The translations under genes and the position numbers were made by a program. DNA of 5,209 bases from Amnimonas aquatica. GTDB lineage: Bacteria; Pseudomonadota; Gammaproteobacteria; Pseudomonadales; Moraxellaceae. Numbering within the stretch: the stretch's first letter is position 1; each line of letters starts with the position of its first letter. The stretch is taken from assembly GCF_002943415.1 (NCBI RefSeq), contig NZ_PTQZ01000053.1, positions 3,666 to 8,874 of the forward strand, written 5' to 3'. Below, one piece after another: positions 1 through 5,209 of the stretch. The notes under the pieces are model-generated. The model had not been told where the DNA came from, did no database searches, and saw nothing but the letters and a program-made list of their open reading frames with translations.

Positions 1-1391
1 TCGGCGACCACGCCGGCGCCGGCCTGCACGTGCATCACTCCGTCCTTGAGCACGGCGGTGCGGATAGCGATGGCGGTGTCCATCGCCCCGTTCCACGCCA
101 GGTAGCCGATCGCACCGCCGTAGATGCCGCGCTTGACCGGCTCCAGCTCGTCGATGATCTCCATGGCGCGCACCTTGGGCGCACCCGACAGCGTGCCTGC
201 CGGCAGCGTGGCCTTGAGCACGTCGAGCGCCGTCACTTCCGGACGCAGCGTGGCCTCGACGTTGGAGACGATGTGCATGACGTGCGAGTAGCGCTCGACC
301 ACCATCTTCTCGGTCACCCGCACCTGGCCGACCTGCGCCACGCGGCCGACATCGTTGCGACCGAGATCGATGAGCATAAGGTGCTCGGCGATCTCCTTCG
401 GATCGGACAGCAGCTCGGCCTCCAGCTCGCGGTCGCGCTCCGGCGTGGCGCCGCGCTTGCGGGTACCGGCGATGGGCCGCACCGACACCTCGCCGTGCTC
501 GACGCGGGCGAGAATCTCCGGACTGGAGCCGACGATGTGGAAGTCGTCGCAATGCATGAAGAACATGTACGGCGACGGATTCAGGTGCCGCAGCGCGCGG
601 TACAGGGTCAGCGGCGGCTGCGCGAAGGGCGCGCTCAGGCGCTGCGACGGCACCACCTGCATGATGTCGCCGGCCAGCACGTATTCCTTGATGCGGCGCA
701 CGCCGTCATGGAAAGCGGCCTCGCCGAAGCTGGACACGAAGTCGGTCTCGCGCGTCGGCCGGCCAGGCACGAAGGCATCGATGGAGCTGCTGCCGAGCCG
801 GGCGTGGATGCCCGCCACCAGATCATCCAGCCGGCGCTCGGCGGCGGCCAGCGCGTCGGGCTGCGCCGGGTCGGCATGCACCGCCAGGAACAGCGTGCCC
901 TTGATGTTGTCGAACACCATGACCTCGTCCGACACCATGAAGAAGATGTCGGGCGCGCCGATCGGGTCGGGCTTGTCGACGCCGGCCAGACGCTTCTCGA
1001 CATAGCGCACGGTGTCGTAGCCGAAATAGCCGACCAGGCCGCCGGTGAAGCGCGGCAGGCCGTCCAGCTCGGGCACGCGGTGGCGCTGGCGGAAGGCATC
1101 GACGAAAGCCAGCGGATCGGCGGTGGTCACCGACTCGGCGAGCACGCCGTCGACATGCACGGTGGCTTCGTGGCCGCGGATGCGCAGCACGGTGCGGGCC
1201 GGCAGGCCGATGATGGAGTAGCGCCCCCACTGCTCGCCGCCCTGCACGGACTCGAACAGGTAGGTGTAGGGCTGGTCGGCCACCTTCAGGTAGCAGGACA
1301 GCGGGGTGTCGAGGTCAGCCAGGATCTCGCGGACAACCGGAATGCGGTTGTAACCCTGGGCTGCCAGTGCAGCGAAAGCGTCGGCGTTCAT
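1..1391 (-). CDS. trpE: Anthranilate synthase component I (TrpE), C-terminus cut by window edge
   Basis: The large subunit of anthranilate synthase converts chorismate to anthranilate, the first committed step of tryptophan synthesis, using ammonia from a TrpG partner not seen here. I translated 463 codons, with the frame still open at the window edge; related Pseudomonas proteins have about 490 residues, so roughly 30 are missing. The N-terminal domain carries the Trp-feedback region, YLFESVQGG at 44-52 (usually LLES; S48 is kept). The chorismate-binding domain shows PIAGTRKRG (307-314), the E335-containing run up to IDLGRND (341-347), H373 in [15 protein letters not shown] (396-406) and GGAIGY (425-430). 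An in-frame TGA at 1398-1400 limits the start to ATG 1397 or ATG 1391. I chose 1391 because MNADAF...GYNRIP aligns with the Pseudomonas N-terminus and GAGTGA-like purines precede it. It lies 214 nt downstream of gph, behind a probable attenuator leader. Confidence 0.97.
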   Translation of the reverse strand, partial: MNADAFAALAAQGYNRIPVVREILADLDTPLSCYLKVADQPYTYLFESVQGGEQWGRYSIIGLPARTVLRIRGHEATVHVDGVLAESVTTADPLAFVDAFRQRHRVPELDGLPRFTGGLVGYFGYDTVRYVEKRLAGVDKPDPIGAPDIFFMVSDEVMVFDNIKGTLFLAVHADPAQPDALAAAERRLDDLVAGIHARLGSSSIDAFVPGRPTRETDFVSSFGEAAFHDGVRRIKEYVLAGDIMQVVPSQRLSAPFAQPPLTLYRALRHLNPSPYMFFMHCDDFHIVGSSPEILARVEHGEVSVRPIAGTRKRGATPERDRELEAELLSDPKEIAEHLMLIDLGRNDVGRVAQVGQVRVTEKMVVERYSHVMHIVSNVEATLRPEVTALDVLKATLPAGTLSGAPKVRAMEIIDELEPVKRGIYGGAIGYLAWNGAMDTAIAIRTAVLKDGVMHVQAGAGVVA

Positions 1392-1419
1392 GGACATTCA
1401 CTCGGTCTTCATCGGAACA

Positions 1420-1441
1420 GCCGCCCGGAAGGAGGGGCGGC
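1420..1441 (-). terminator. Terminator-like GC hairpin upstream of trpE
   Basis: A perfect 7-bp stem, GCCGCCC (1441-1435) and GGGCGGC (1426-1420), encloses an 8-nt pyrimidine-rich loop and ends 28 nt before the trpE ATG. Position and strength suit the attenuator terminator. However, the RNA after it reads UGUUCC rather than a U-run, so it is a poor intrinsic terminator by the usual rule. It may pause polymerase, work with Rho, or act on translation instead. Confidence 0.4.
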
Positions 1442-1516
1442 AGGGCAACTGCAGTACTTGCGGCGCGCGAGGGCGGCCGGGGCGAGTCACCATCGCCAGC
1501 GCAGGGGTGCGCCGGC
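1420..1516 (-). promoter_or_regulatory. Candidate trp attenuator RNA with competing hairpins
   Basis: On the minus-strand transcript I see three stems. Hairpin A pairs GCCGGCGCA (1516-1508) with TGCGCTGGC (1503-1495) around a CCCC loop; it has 9 bp including one G-U, and its 3' arm contains the first leader Trp codon. Hairpin B pairs GGCGA (1497-1493) with TCGCC (1485-1481), with the second Trp codon straddling the start of its loop. A and B share bases 1497-1495, so they exclude each other. Hairpin C (1420-1441) is the terminator-like stem before trpE. Its 3' arm GGGCGGC could instead pair with a second GCCGCCC copy at 1477-1471. A ribosome at the Trp codons or the stop would change which stems are available. 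The switch logic is inferred; GC-rich RNA offers many other foldings. Confidence 0.45.
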
Positions 1517-1600
1517 TTTTCCGAAGGGGCTGCGGGCCGGCGAGGAGGCCGGGCCACGGAGTGAGGCGTACATGACAGGGAACCTGAACAGATGATGCAT
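1487..1600 (-). CDS. Probable trp leader peptide (attenuator peptide TrpL-like), ends RWRW-stop
   Basis: A 37-codon ORF lies between gph and trpE. It starts at ATG 1598-1600 or, more likely, at the in-frame ATG 1571-1573, which gives 28 codons and leaves room for a promoter at the gph end. Its last codons are CGC TGG CGA TGG TGA (1501-1487), so two Trp codons sit immediately before the stop. Tryptophan is rare, and two of the last three residues being Trp directly upstream of trpE is the signature of a leader whose translation senses charged tRNA-Trp. Attenuation of trpE by a leader peptide is known in Pseudomonas putida. The weak points are the lack of a good Shine-Dalgarno at either ATG (only AGG about 10 nt before 1573) and the unusually long, otherwise featureless N-terminal part. 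The function is inferred from position and codons only. Confidence 0.6.
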   Translation of the reverse strand: MHHLFRFPVMYASLRGPASSPARSPFGKAGAPLRWRW

Positions 1601-1602
1601 GG

Positions 1603-1633
1603 AAGTTAAATTAACTCGGACAGAGACGCAACC
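1603..1633 (-). promoter_or_regulatory. Possible weak trpE leader promoter at the end of gph
   Basis: The only AT-rich patch near the leader overlaps the gph stop. A weak -10 (TTTAAC, 1610-1605, or TAACTT, 1608-1603) can be combined with a -35-like GGTTGC (1633-1628) or TTGCGT (1631-1626) at 17-nt spacing. Each hexamer matches consensus only partly. If used, transcription would begin near 1597, upstream of the leader ATG at 1573. Read-through from gph is the alternative. Confidence 0.25.
1604..1616. repeat. 13-bp perfect AT-rich palindrome at gph stop
   Basis: AGTTAA-A-TTAACT is a perfect inverted repeat with 6-bp arms around one central base, standing out in GC-rich DNA. It includes the last gph codons and stop and overlaps the candidate leader -10, so it could be an operator. 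It lacks the CTAG half-sites of the enterobacterial TrpR operator. Confidence 0.4.
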
Positions 1634-2295
1634 AGACGATCGGGCGAGCAGTCGCTGATCGGTTCGCCGTGGTTGTAGCCGTAGGGCACGGCCACCACCA
1701 CCACCCCGGCGGCCTTCGCGGCGTCGACATCGTTGCGGGAGTCGCCGACCATCAGCGCCGAGCCCGGCGTGGCGCCGAAATGGCGCAGGCAGTGCAGCAG
1801 CGGCTCCGGGTGCGGCTTCTTGTGCGCCAGCGTATCGCCGCCGACGACCAGATCGAAATCATCCAGCAGGTCCAGCGCGCGCAGCAGCGCCACCGCCGGC
1901 TGGTAGGGCTTGTTGGTGACGCAGGCGAGGCGGATGCCGGCGGCGTGCGCCGCGTCGATGAACTCGCGCACGCCCGGGTAGACCGTGCTGGCCTCGCACA
2001 CCGAGTCCTGGTAACGCGCCATGAAGCGCGCCAGCAGCTGCTCGTGCAGAACATGACGCTGCGGGTCGTCGCCATGGTGCGGCACCACGTGCTGGAGCAC
2101 GACCTCGACCAGCCGGCCGGCGCCGCGCCCGACCCAGTCGCGCACCTGGCGCTCGCTCACCGGCGGCAGCGCGAGGTCATCGAGCGCGCGGTTCAGTGCG
2201 AGGGCGATATCGGCCGCGCTGTCGATCAGCGTGCCGTCCAGGTCCATGAGAATCACGGCGGGCAGACCACCCAGCCAGCTTTCCAGTGCCTTCAT
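1606..2295 (-). CDS. gph: Phosphoglycolate phosphatase (HAD superfamily)
   Basis: This cytosolic enzyme hydrolyses 2-phosphoglycolate to glycolate, clearing the product of DNA 3'-end repair and, in autotrophs, of Rubisco oxygenation. The 229-residue length is typical. All HAD motifs are present: DLDGTLIDS with nucleophile D18 and acid/base D20, the motif II threonine in VTNKP (T127), the motif III lysine in KKPHPEP (K160), and GDSRNDVDAA with metal ligands D185 and D189. The helical cap lies between about 25 and 105. A strong AGGAGG at 2305-2300, 4 nt before the ATG, fixes the start. It follows rpe by 44 nt. The rpe-gph-trpE order is conserved in Pseudomonas and resembles the cbbE-cbbZ pair upstream of trpE in some betaproteobacteria, which supports Gph over other HAD phosphatases such as MupP, a close relative that acts on MurNAc-6-P. 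Confidence 0.9.
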   Translation of the reverse strand: MKALESWLGGLPAVILMDLDGTLIDSAADIALALNRALDDLALPPVSERQVRDWVGRGAGRLVEVVLQHVVPHHGDDPQRHVLHEQLLARFMARYQDSVCEASTVYPGVREFIDAAHAAGIRLACVTNKPYQPAVALLRALDLLDDFDLVVGGDTLAHKKPHPEPLLHCLRHFGATPGSALMVGDSRNDVDAAKAAGVVVVAVPYGYNHGEPISDCSPDRLVASLSELI

Positions 2296-2339
2296 TGCTC
2301 CTCCTGCACCTGCGGTGCGCAGCGGATCGTCGGAATGGC

Positions 2340-3029
2340 TCAGGCGCCGCCGGCCTTCGCCAGCTCGGCACGCATGTCGCGGATCACCGCGGCATAGCCC
2401 TGCGCGCCACCCGGCGCGTTGAAGATCGCCGAGCCAGCCACGAACATGTCGGCGCCGGCCTCGGCGATCTCGCGGATATTGCCGACCCCGACCCCGCCGT
2501 CGATCTCCAGGCGGATGTCGCGGCCGGATGCCTTGATGCGTTCGCGCGCGGCGCGCAGCTTGGCGAGCGTGCCGGGAATGAACTTCTGGCCGCCGAAGCC
2601 CGGGTTCACGCTCATCAGCAGGATGACATCGACCTTGTCCATGACGTGGTCGAGATGATGCAGCGGCGTCGCCGGGTTGAACACCAGGCCGGCCTGCGCG
2701 CCTCCGTCGCGGATCATCTGCAGCGAGCGGTCGATGTGCTCGGAGGCCTCCGGGTGGAAGGTGATGATGCTGGCACCGGCCTCCAGGAAGTCGCCGATCA
2801 GGCGGTCCACCGGCTTCACCATCAGGTGCACGTCGATGGGCGCGGTGATGCCGTGCTTGCGCAGCGCCTTGCAGACCATGGGGCCGATGGTCAGGTTGGG
2901 CACGTAGTGGTTGTCCATGACATCGAAATGCACCACGTCGGCGCCGGCCGCGAGCACGTCCTCGACCTCCTGGCCCAGGCGGGCGAAATCGGCTGAAAGA
3001 ATGGAGGGGGCGATCAGGAAATCGGTCAT
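2340..3029 (-). CDS. rpe: Ribulose-phosphate 3-epimerase
   Basis: This enzyme interconverts D-ribulose-5-phosphate and D-xylulose-5-phosphate in the pentose phosphate pathway (and in the Calvin cycle where present). The 229-residue protein is a single TIM barrel of normal length. Visible family features are [10 protein letters not shown] (6-15) with S9, HFDVMDN (34-40) with metal ligand H34 and catalytic D36, DVHLMV (66-71) with H68, the [12 protein letters not shown] loop (139-150), EIDGGV (175-180) with the second catalytic D177, and the phosphate-binding VAGSAIF (197-203). The start gives the standard N-terminus, although only a weak GAG precedes it. It lies 51 nt after murU, with a strong hairpin in the gap, and 44 nt before gph. 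Confidence 0.97.
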   Translation of the reverse strand: MTDFLIAPSILSADFARLGQEVEDVLAAGADVVHFDVMDNHYVPNLTIGPMVCKALRKHGITAPIDVHLMVKPVDRLIGDFLEAGASIITFHPEASEHIDRSLQMIRDGGAQAGLVFNPATPLHHLDHVMDKVDVILLMSVNPGFGGQKFIPGTLAKLRAARERIKASGRDIRLEIDGGVGVGNIREIAEAGADMFVAGSAIFNAPGGAQGYAAVIRDMRAELAKAGGA

Positions 3030-3054
3030 GGACAGCTCGGCGCTCTCGTCAGCA

Positions 3055-3074
3055 GGGCGCGCCGCTGCGCGCCC
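3055..3074. repeat. Strong GC hairpin between murU and rpe
   Basis: GGGCGCGC (3055-3062) and GCGCGCCC (3067-3074) form a perfect 8-bp stem around a 4-nt loop. It begins 7 nt after the murU stop and ends 25 nt before the rpe ATG. No U-run follows it on the minus strand, so it is not a classic terminator. It may protect the upstream mRNA 3' end or uncouple rpe expression from amgK-murU. Confidence 0.45.
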
Positions 3075-3080
3075 GGGGTT

Positions 3081-3836
3081 TCAGATGGACCCGGCCATGA
3101 TAGCCGCATCCAGGTCCTGGAGTCGCTGCGGCGTGCCGACATCGACCCAGGGGCCAGGGAAGTACTCGCCGCCGACGCGTCCGGCGGCGATGGCCTCGCG
3201 CAGCAGCGGCGCCAGCGGCCGCACACCCGCCGGCAGGCCCTGGAACAGGCTGGGACAGTAGACCGCCAGCCCGGCGTAGGTCAGGCGCTGCCCCGCAGCC
3301 ACCGCGCCCGGCGGCTGCGGCAGCAGGTCGATGGTATCCGGCACCGGCGCGACGGCATGGCGCACGCCAGCCTCCGGCGCGGCATCGCCGCAGGCGAGCA
3401 GGAAGTCGCCGCGCGGGTTGTGCTCCGGGTTGTCGACCAGCACCAGGTGCGCCTGCCGGCCCGGCGCCAGCGCGCGCTTCAGCGGCGAGAAGAACTTGCG
3501 CAGCCAGATATCGCCGTTGACCAGCAGGAAAGGGTCGCGCCCCAGCAGCGGCAGCGCCTGGATGATGCCGCCGGCGGTCTCCAGCGGGTGGCCGTCGGGC
3601 TCGTGCGACCAGTGGATGTTGACGCCCAGCGCCCGGCCGTCACCCAGGGCCTTCTCCAGCTTGTGGCCCAGCCAGGCGGTGTTGATGACGATCTCGCGCA
3701 CGTTGGCGGCGCGCAGGGCTTCGATGTGCCAGACGATCAGCGGCTTGCCGCCGACCTTGAGCAGCGGCTTCGGCGTGTGTTCGGTCAGCGGCCGCATGCG
3801 CGCGCCGAGACCGGCGGCAAGGATCATGCCCTTCAT
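3081..3836 (-). CDS. murU: N-acetylmuramate alpha-1-phosphate uridylyltransferase (MurU)
   Basis: A sugar-1-phosphate nucleotidyltransferase that makes UDP-MurNAc from MurNAc-1-P and UTP, the last step of the fosfomycin-bypassing peptidoglycan recycling route. The nucleotide-binding signature LAAGLGARMRPLT (6-18), TPKPLLKVGGKPL with K23, PLETAGGI (84-91), metal-binding LVNGDIW (105-111, D109) and WVDVGTPQRL (230-239, D232) match Pseudomonas putida MurU closely. It has 251 residues against about 223 there. Most of the excess is an Ala/Pro-rich insertion at about 150-182, before the YAGLAVY strand. It starts 10 nt after the amgK stop, with GAGGG (3848-3844) overlapping that stop, so translation is probably coupled. 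Without amgK it could be read as a generic glucose-1-P or mannose-1-P transferase; the pairing makes MurU the better call. Confidence 0.9.
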   Translation of the reverse strand: MKGMILAAGLGARMRPLTEHTPKPLLKVGGKPLIVWHIEALRAANVREIVINTAWLGHKLEKALGDGRALGVNIHWSHEPDGHPLETAGGIIQALPLLGRDPFLLVNGDIWLRKFFSPLKRALAPGRQAHLVLVDNPEHNPRGDFLLACGDAAPEAGVRHAVAPVPDTIDLLPQPPGAVAAGQRLTYAGLAVYCPSLFQGLPAGVRPLAPLLREAIAAGRVGGEYFPGPWVDVGTPQRLQDLDAAIMAGSI

Positions 3837-3843
3837 GTCGGCG

Positions 3844-3848
3844 CCCTC
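3844..3848 (-). promoter_or_regulatory. Shine-Dalgarno of murU overlapping the amgK stop codon
   Basis: The amgK TGA runs straight into GGG, giving GAGGG with a 7-nt spacer to the murU ATG. Ribosomes ending amgK would stop on the murU initiation site, so the kinase and the uridylyltransferase are probably made together. Confidence 0.65.
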
Positions 3849-4926
3849 AGCCCTGTCCGGCCGTGGCGGCCGGCAGCGCGTCGCCGAGCAGGCCGGCGGC
3901 GGCCGGATGCTTCGCCAGATAGGCCGGCAGCAGCGCCAGCAGCAGCTGGTGCAGCGGCCGCAGCGCCTCGTGGCCGGCGACCTCGTCGAGCAGGTAGCGG
4001 TAGACCAGCGGAATGTCGTCCAGATAGCCGTGCTTGCCGTCGCGCAGGCTCAGGCGGGCGAAGATGCCGACCACCTTCAGGTGCCGCTGCGCGGCCATCC
4101 AGTCGAACCAGGCCAGATAGGTCCGCGCGTCGACGTCGGCCGCCAGCAGACCGGCGGCGATCTGCTCCTCGCGGCACTGCAGGGCCCAGCGACGCACGTC
4201 CGCCGCCGGCCACGACACATAGGCATCGCGCAGCAGCGACACCAGGTCGTAGGTGACCGGTCCGGTCACCGCGTCCTGGAAGTCGATGATGCCCAGCTCG
4301 CCCGAAGGCGTGAGCATGAGGTTGCGCGAATGGTAGTCGCGGTGCACGAACACCGCCGGCTGCGCCAGCACGGCATCCGCGATGAGCGCGAACTGCTGCT
4401 CGGCATCAGCCGCCTGCGCCTCGGTGAGGGTCACGCCGAGATAGCGCGGAACGAACCACTCGGTGAGCAGGCGCATTTCCGTCAGCAGGCGATCACGGTC
4501 GTAGCGCGGCAGGAAATAGTCGGCAGGCGGCGGGCAGGACTGCATCTGCACCAGGGCGGTCATGGCGGCACCGTAGAGGGTGCTCGCCGATGCCTCGCCC
4601 AGCTCGCTGCGCAGCAGGGTGTCGCCGAGGTCGGAGAGCAGCATGAAACCCTCTTGCGACGACCAGGCCAGCACCTCGGGCACGCACAGCCCGTGCCGGT
4701 GCAGGGCGCCGGCGATGGCCACGAAAGGCCGGCAGTCCTCCTTCTCGACCGGCGCGTCGACAGCGATCAGGCTGCCCTGCGCCAGCGGCTGGCGAAAATA
4801 GCGCCGGAAGCTGGCATCGCCGGAAACCACTTCGAGGGGGCCGGCCGGCTGCGGCCAGCCCGGCTGGCGCGCCAGCCAGGTACGTGTCCATTCGCCCAGG
4901 TGCTGTGCGCGGGAGTCTGCGGTCAT
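3847..4926 (-). CDS. amgK: N-acetylmuramate/N-acetylglucosamine kinase (AmgK), aminoglycoside phosphotransferase fold
   Basis: A cytosolic sugar kinase that uses ATP to phosphorylate MurNAc and GlcNAc at C1 in cell-wall recycling, supplying MurU. The 359-residue protein has the APH/choline-kinase fold: a G-loop-like VVSGDASFRRYFR (33-45), the hinge region FMLLSDLGD (94-102), the catalytic loop FVHRDYHSRNLM (193-204) with D197 and N202, and the metal-binding IIDFQDAVTGP (213-223) with D215. The HRDYHSRN...IDFQDA pair is typical of AmgK rather than of resistance enzymes, and the adjoining murU makes a resistance role unlikely. The ATG at 4926 has AGGA about 10 nt upstream (4940-4937). It is the first gene after the divergent promoter region. 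Confidence 0.9.
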   Translation of the reverse strand: MTADSRAQHLGEWTRTWLARQPGWPQPAGPLEVVSGDASFRRYFRQPLAQGSLIAVDAPVEKEDCRPFVAIAGALHRHGLCVPEVLAWSSQEGFMLLSDLGDTLLRSELGEASASTLYGAAMTALVQMQSCPPPADYFLPRYDRDRLLTEMRLLTEWFVPRYLGVTLTEAQAADAEQQFALIADAVLAQPAVFVHRDYHSRNLMLTPSGELGIIDFQDAVTGPVTYDLVSLLRDAYVSWPAADVRRWALQCREEQIAAGLLAADVDARTYLAWFDWMAAQRHLKVVGIFARLSLRDGKHGYLDDIPLVYRYLLDEVAGHEALRPLHQLLLALLPAYLAKHPAAAGLLGDALPAATAGQG

Positions 4927-4963
4927 CTTGGGATTTTCCTAGCTGAACGGGTGACAAAGACTC

Positions 4964-4969
4964 TATTAT
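4964..4969 (+). promoter_or_regulatory. Candidate -10 element for the divergent lptD-like gene
   Basis: TATTAT on the plus strand matches TATAAT at five of six bases and would place transcription start near 4976, about 28 nt before the ATG. No good -35 is seen; CTGAAC at 4943-4948 is the best candidate, at a short 15-nt spacing. It overlaps the minus-strand -10 of amgK, so the two promoters may compete for polymerase. Confidence 0.4.
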
Positions 4970-4993
4970 CCGGCAAATCCCGGATTGACCCAA
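4965..4993 (-). promoter_or_regulatory. Candidate sigma70-type promoter for amgK-murU
   Basis: On the minus strand, TTGGGT (4993-4988) and GATAAT (4970-4965) are separated by exactly 17 nt. The -10 matches TATAAT at five of six bases and the -35 keeps TTG. The expected start near 4958 leaves a leader of about 31 nt before the amgK ATG, which includes its AGGA ribosome site. Confidence 0.55.
4968..4985. repeat. Inverted repeat in the amgK/lptD divergent region
   Basis: ATCCGG (4968-4973) and CCGGAT (4980-4985) are perfect 6-bp arms around a 6-nt spacer. The left arm overlaps both -10 candidates and the repeat lies in the spacer of the amgK promoter. It could bind a regulator or fold as an RNA hairpin in the 5' leader of the plus-strand gene. 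Confidence 0.3.
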
Positions 4994-5003
4994 TGACTCT
5001 GCC

Positions 5004-5209
5004 ATGACTGATACGCGTCGCGACGACCCTCCGCCAGCCCGGCGCCTGGTGCTGTCGCCGCTGGCCGCCAGCCTGATCGCGCTGGCCTGCGTCGGCGCCA
5101 CGCCCGTGCTGGCCGCGGAAGCCGCCACGGAGGACCGCGAAGCCCTGCCTGCGCTGGATGCCGACGCGCAAGCGACCCGCATGGGCAGCCGCGAGGCCCT
5201 GCAGAGCCT
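5004..5209 (+). CDS. lptD: N-terminus of an exported protein, probably LPS-assembly protein LptD (partial)
   Basis: Sixty-eight codons are present before the window ends. The sequence shows an Arg-rich start (MTDTRRDDPPPARR), a hydrophobic stretch at about 15-33 and a likely signal peptidase site after PVLA (34-37), then a polar Glu/Asp/Ala-rich region. An in-frame TGA at 4986-4988 makes ATG 5004 the first possible ATG. No clear Shine-Dalgarno precedes it. The visible part proves only a secreted or outer-membrane protein. The LptD assignment comes from synteny: in Pseudomonas, amgK-murU is divergent from lptD-surA. LptD is the outer-membrane barrel that, with LptE, inserts LPS into the outer leaflet. 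The beta-jellyroll and barrel domains lie outside the window. Confidence 0.6.
   Translation, partial: MTDTRRDDPPPARRLVLSPLAASLIALACVGATPVLAAEAATEDREALPALDADAQATRMGSREALQS

Noticed and set aside
1537..1552. CCGGC/GCCGG hairpin inside the leader ORF
   Set aside because: A 5-bp stem in very GC-rich RNA is common by chance, and it lies away from the Trp codons.
30..1595. Long plus-strand ORF of 521 codons opposite trpE
   Set aside because: It is antisense to an unmistakable trpE, has Arg/His/Gly-rich low-information composition, and shows no domain motif. Long antisense frames are expected in high-GC coding DNA.
1604..1616. Palindrome as a classical TrpR operator
   Set aside because: The arms contain AGTTAA/TTAACT but not the CTAG half-sites, and the centre has an extra base compared with the enterobacterial operator. 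Kept only as an unexplained palindrome.
1606..2295. MupP (MurNAc-6-phosphate phosphatase) as the role of this HAD protein
   Set aside because: Attractive because amgK-murU are nearby and MupP resembles Gph, but the immediate rpe neighbour and the conserved rpe-gph-trpE order favour phosphoglycolate phosphatase. Sequence alone does not fully exclude it.
2306..2318. Small hairpin GCACC/GGTGC upstream of the gph ribosome site
   Set aside because: Only 5 bp with a 3-nt loop, and it leaves most of the AGGAGG site exposed, so no regulatory claim is supported.
3847..4926. Aminoglycoside resistance kinase
   Set aside because: The phosphotransferase fold is shared, but the close MurU partner, the lptD-side location and the HRDYHSRN/IDFQDA motifs fit the housekeeping sugar kinase AmgK.
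3331..5007. Plus-strand ORF of 558 codons opposite murU and amgK
   Set aside because: It runs antisense to two well-supported enzymes and through their promoter region, with biased composition and no recognisable family.

Overview
The window is high-GC DNA packed with protein genes, with no mobile element, CRISPR array, tRNA or rRNA visible. The proteins and their order (amgK-murU divergent from a probable lptD, and rpe-gph-trpE) point to a gammaproteobacterium. The arrangement resembles Pseudomonas, Xanthomonadales or Nevskiales. I cannot name a genus.

Layout. Five genes lie on the minus strand and read from right to left: amgK (3847-4926), murU (3081-3836), rpe (2340-3029), gph (1606-2295) and trpE (1-1391, missing its C-terminus). 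One gene is on the plus strand: the first 68 codons of an exported protein starting at 5004, probably lptD. A 77-bp divergent intergenic region (4927-5003) separates amgK from it and carries back-to-back promoter candidates whose -10 elements overlap.

Function. AmgK and MurU form the anabolic cell-wall recycling shortcut: AmgK phosphorylates recovered MurNAc (and GlcNAc) at the anomeric position, and MurU converts MurNAc-1-P to UDP-MurNAc. Rpe interconverts ribulose-5-P and xylulose-5-P. Gph dephosphorylates 2-phosphoglycolate. TrpE, with a glutamine amidotransferase partner encoded elsewhere, makes anthranilate from chorismate. The probable LptD would insert LPS into the outer membrane. The amgK-to-gph block is tightly spaced (10, 51 and 44 nt gaps) and could be one transcript.

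The most interesting part is the 214-nt gap between gph and trpE. It holds a short open reading frame (1487-1600, minus) ending Arg-Trp-Arg-Trp-stop. Its first Trp codon lies in a 9-bp RNA hairpin, a competing hairpin overlaps it, and a GC-rich terminator-like hairpin (1420-1441) sits just before trpE. This is the architecture of a ribosome-mediated trp attenuator, although the final hairpin lacks a convincing U-tract. No clearly novel multi-gene system is present.
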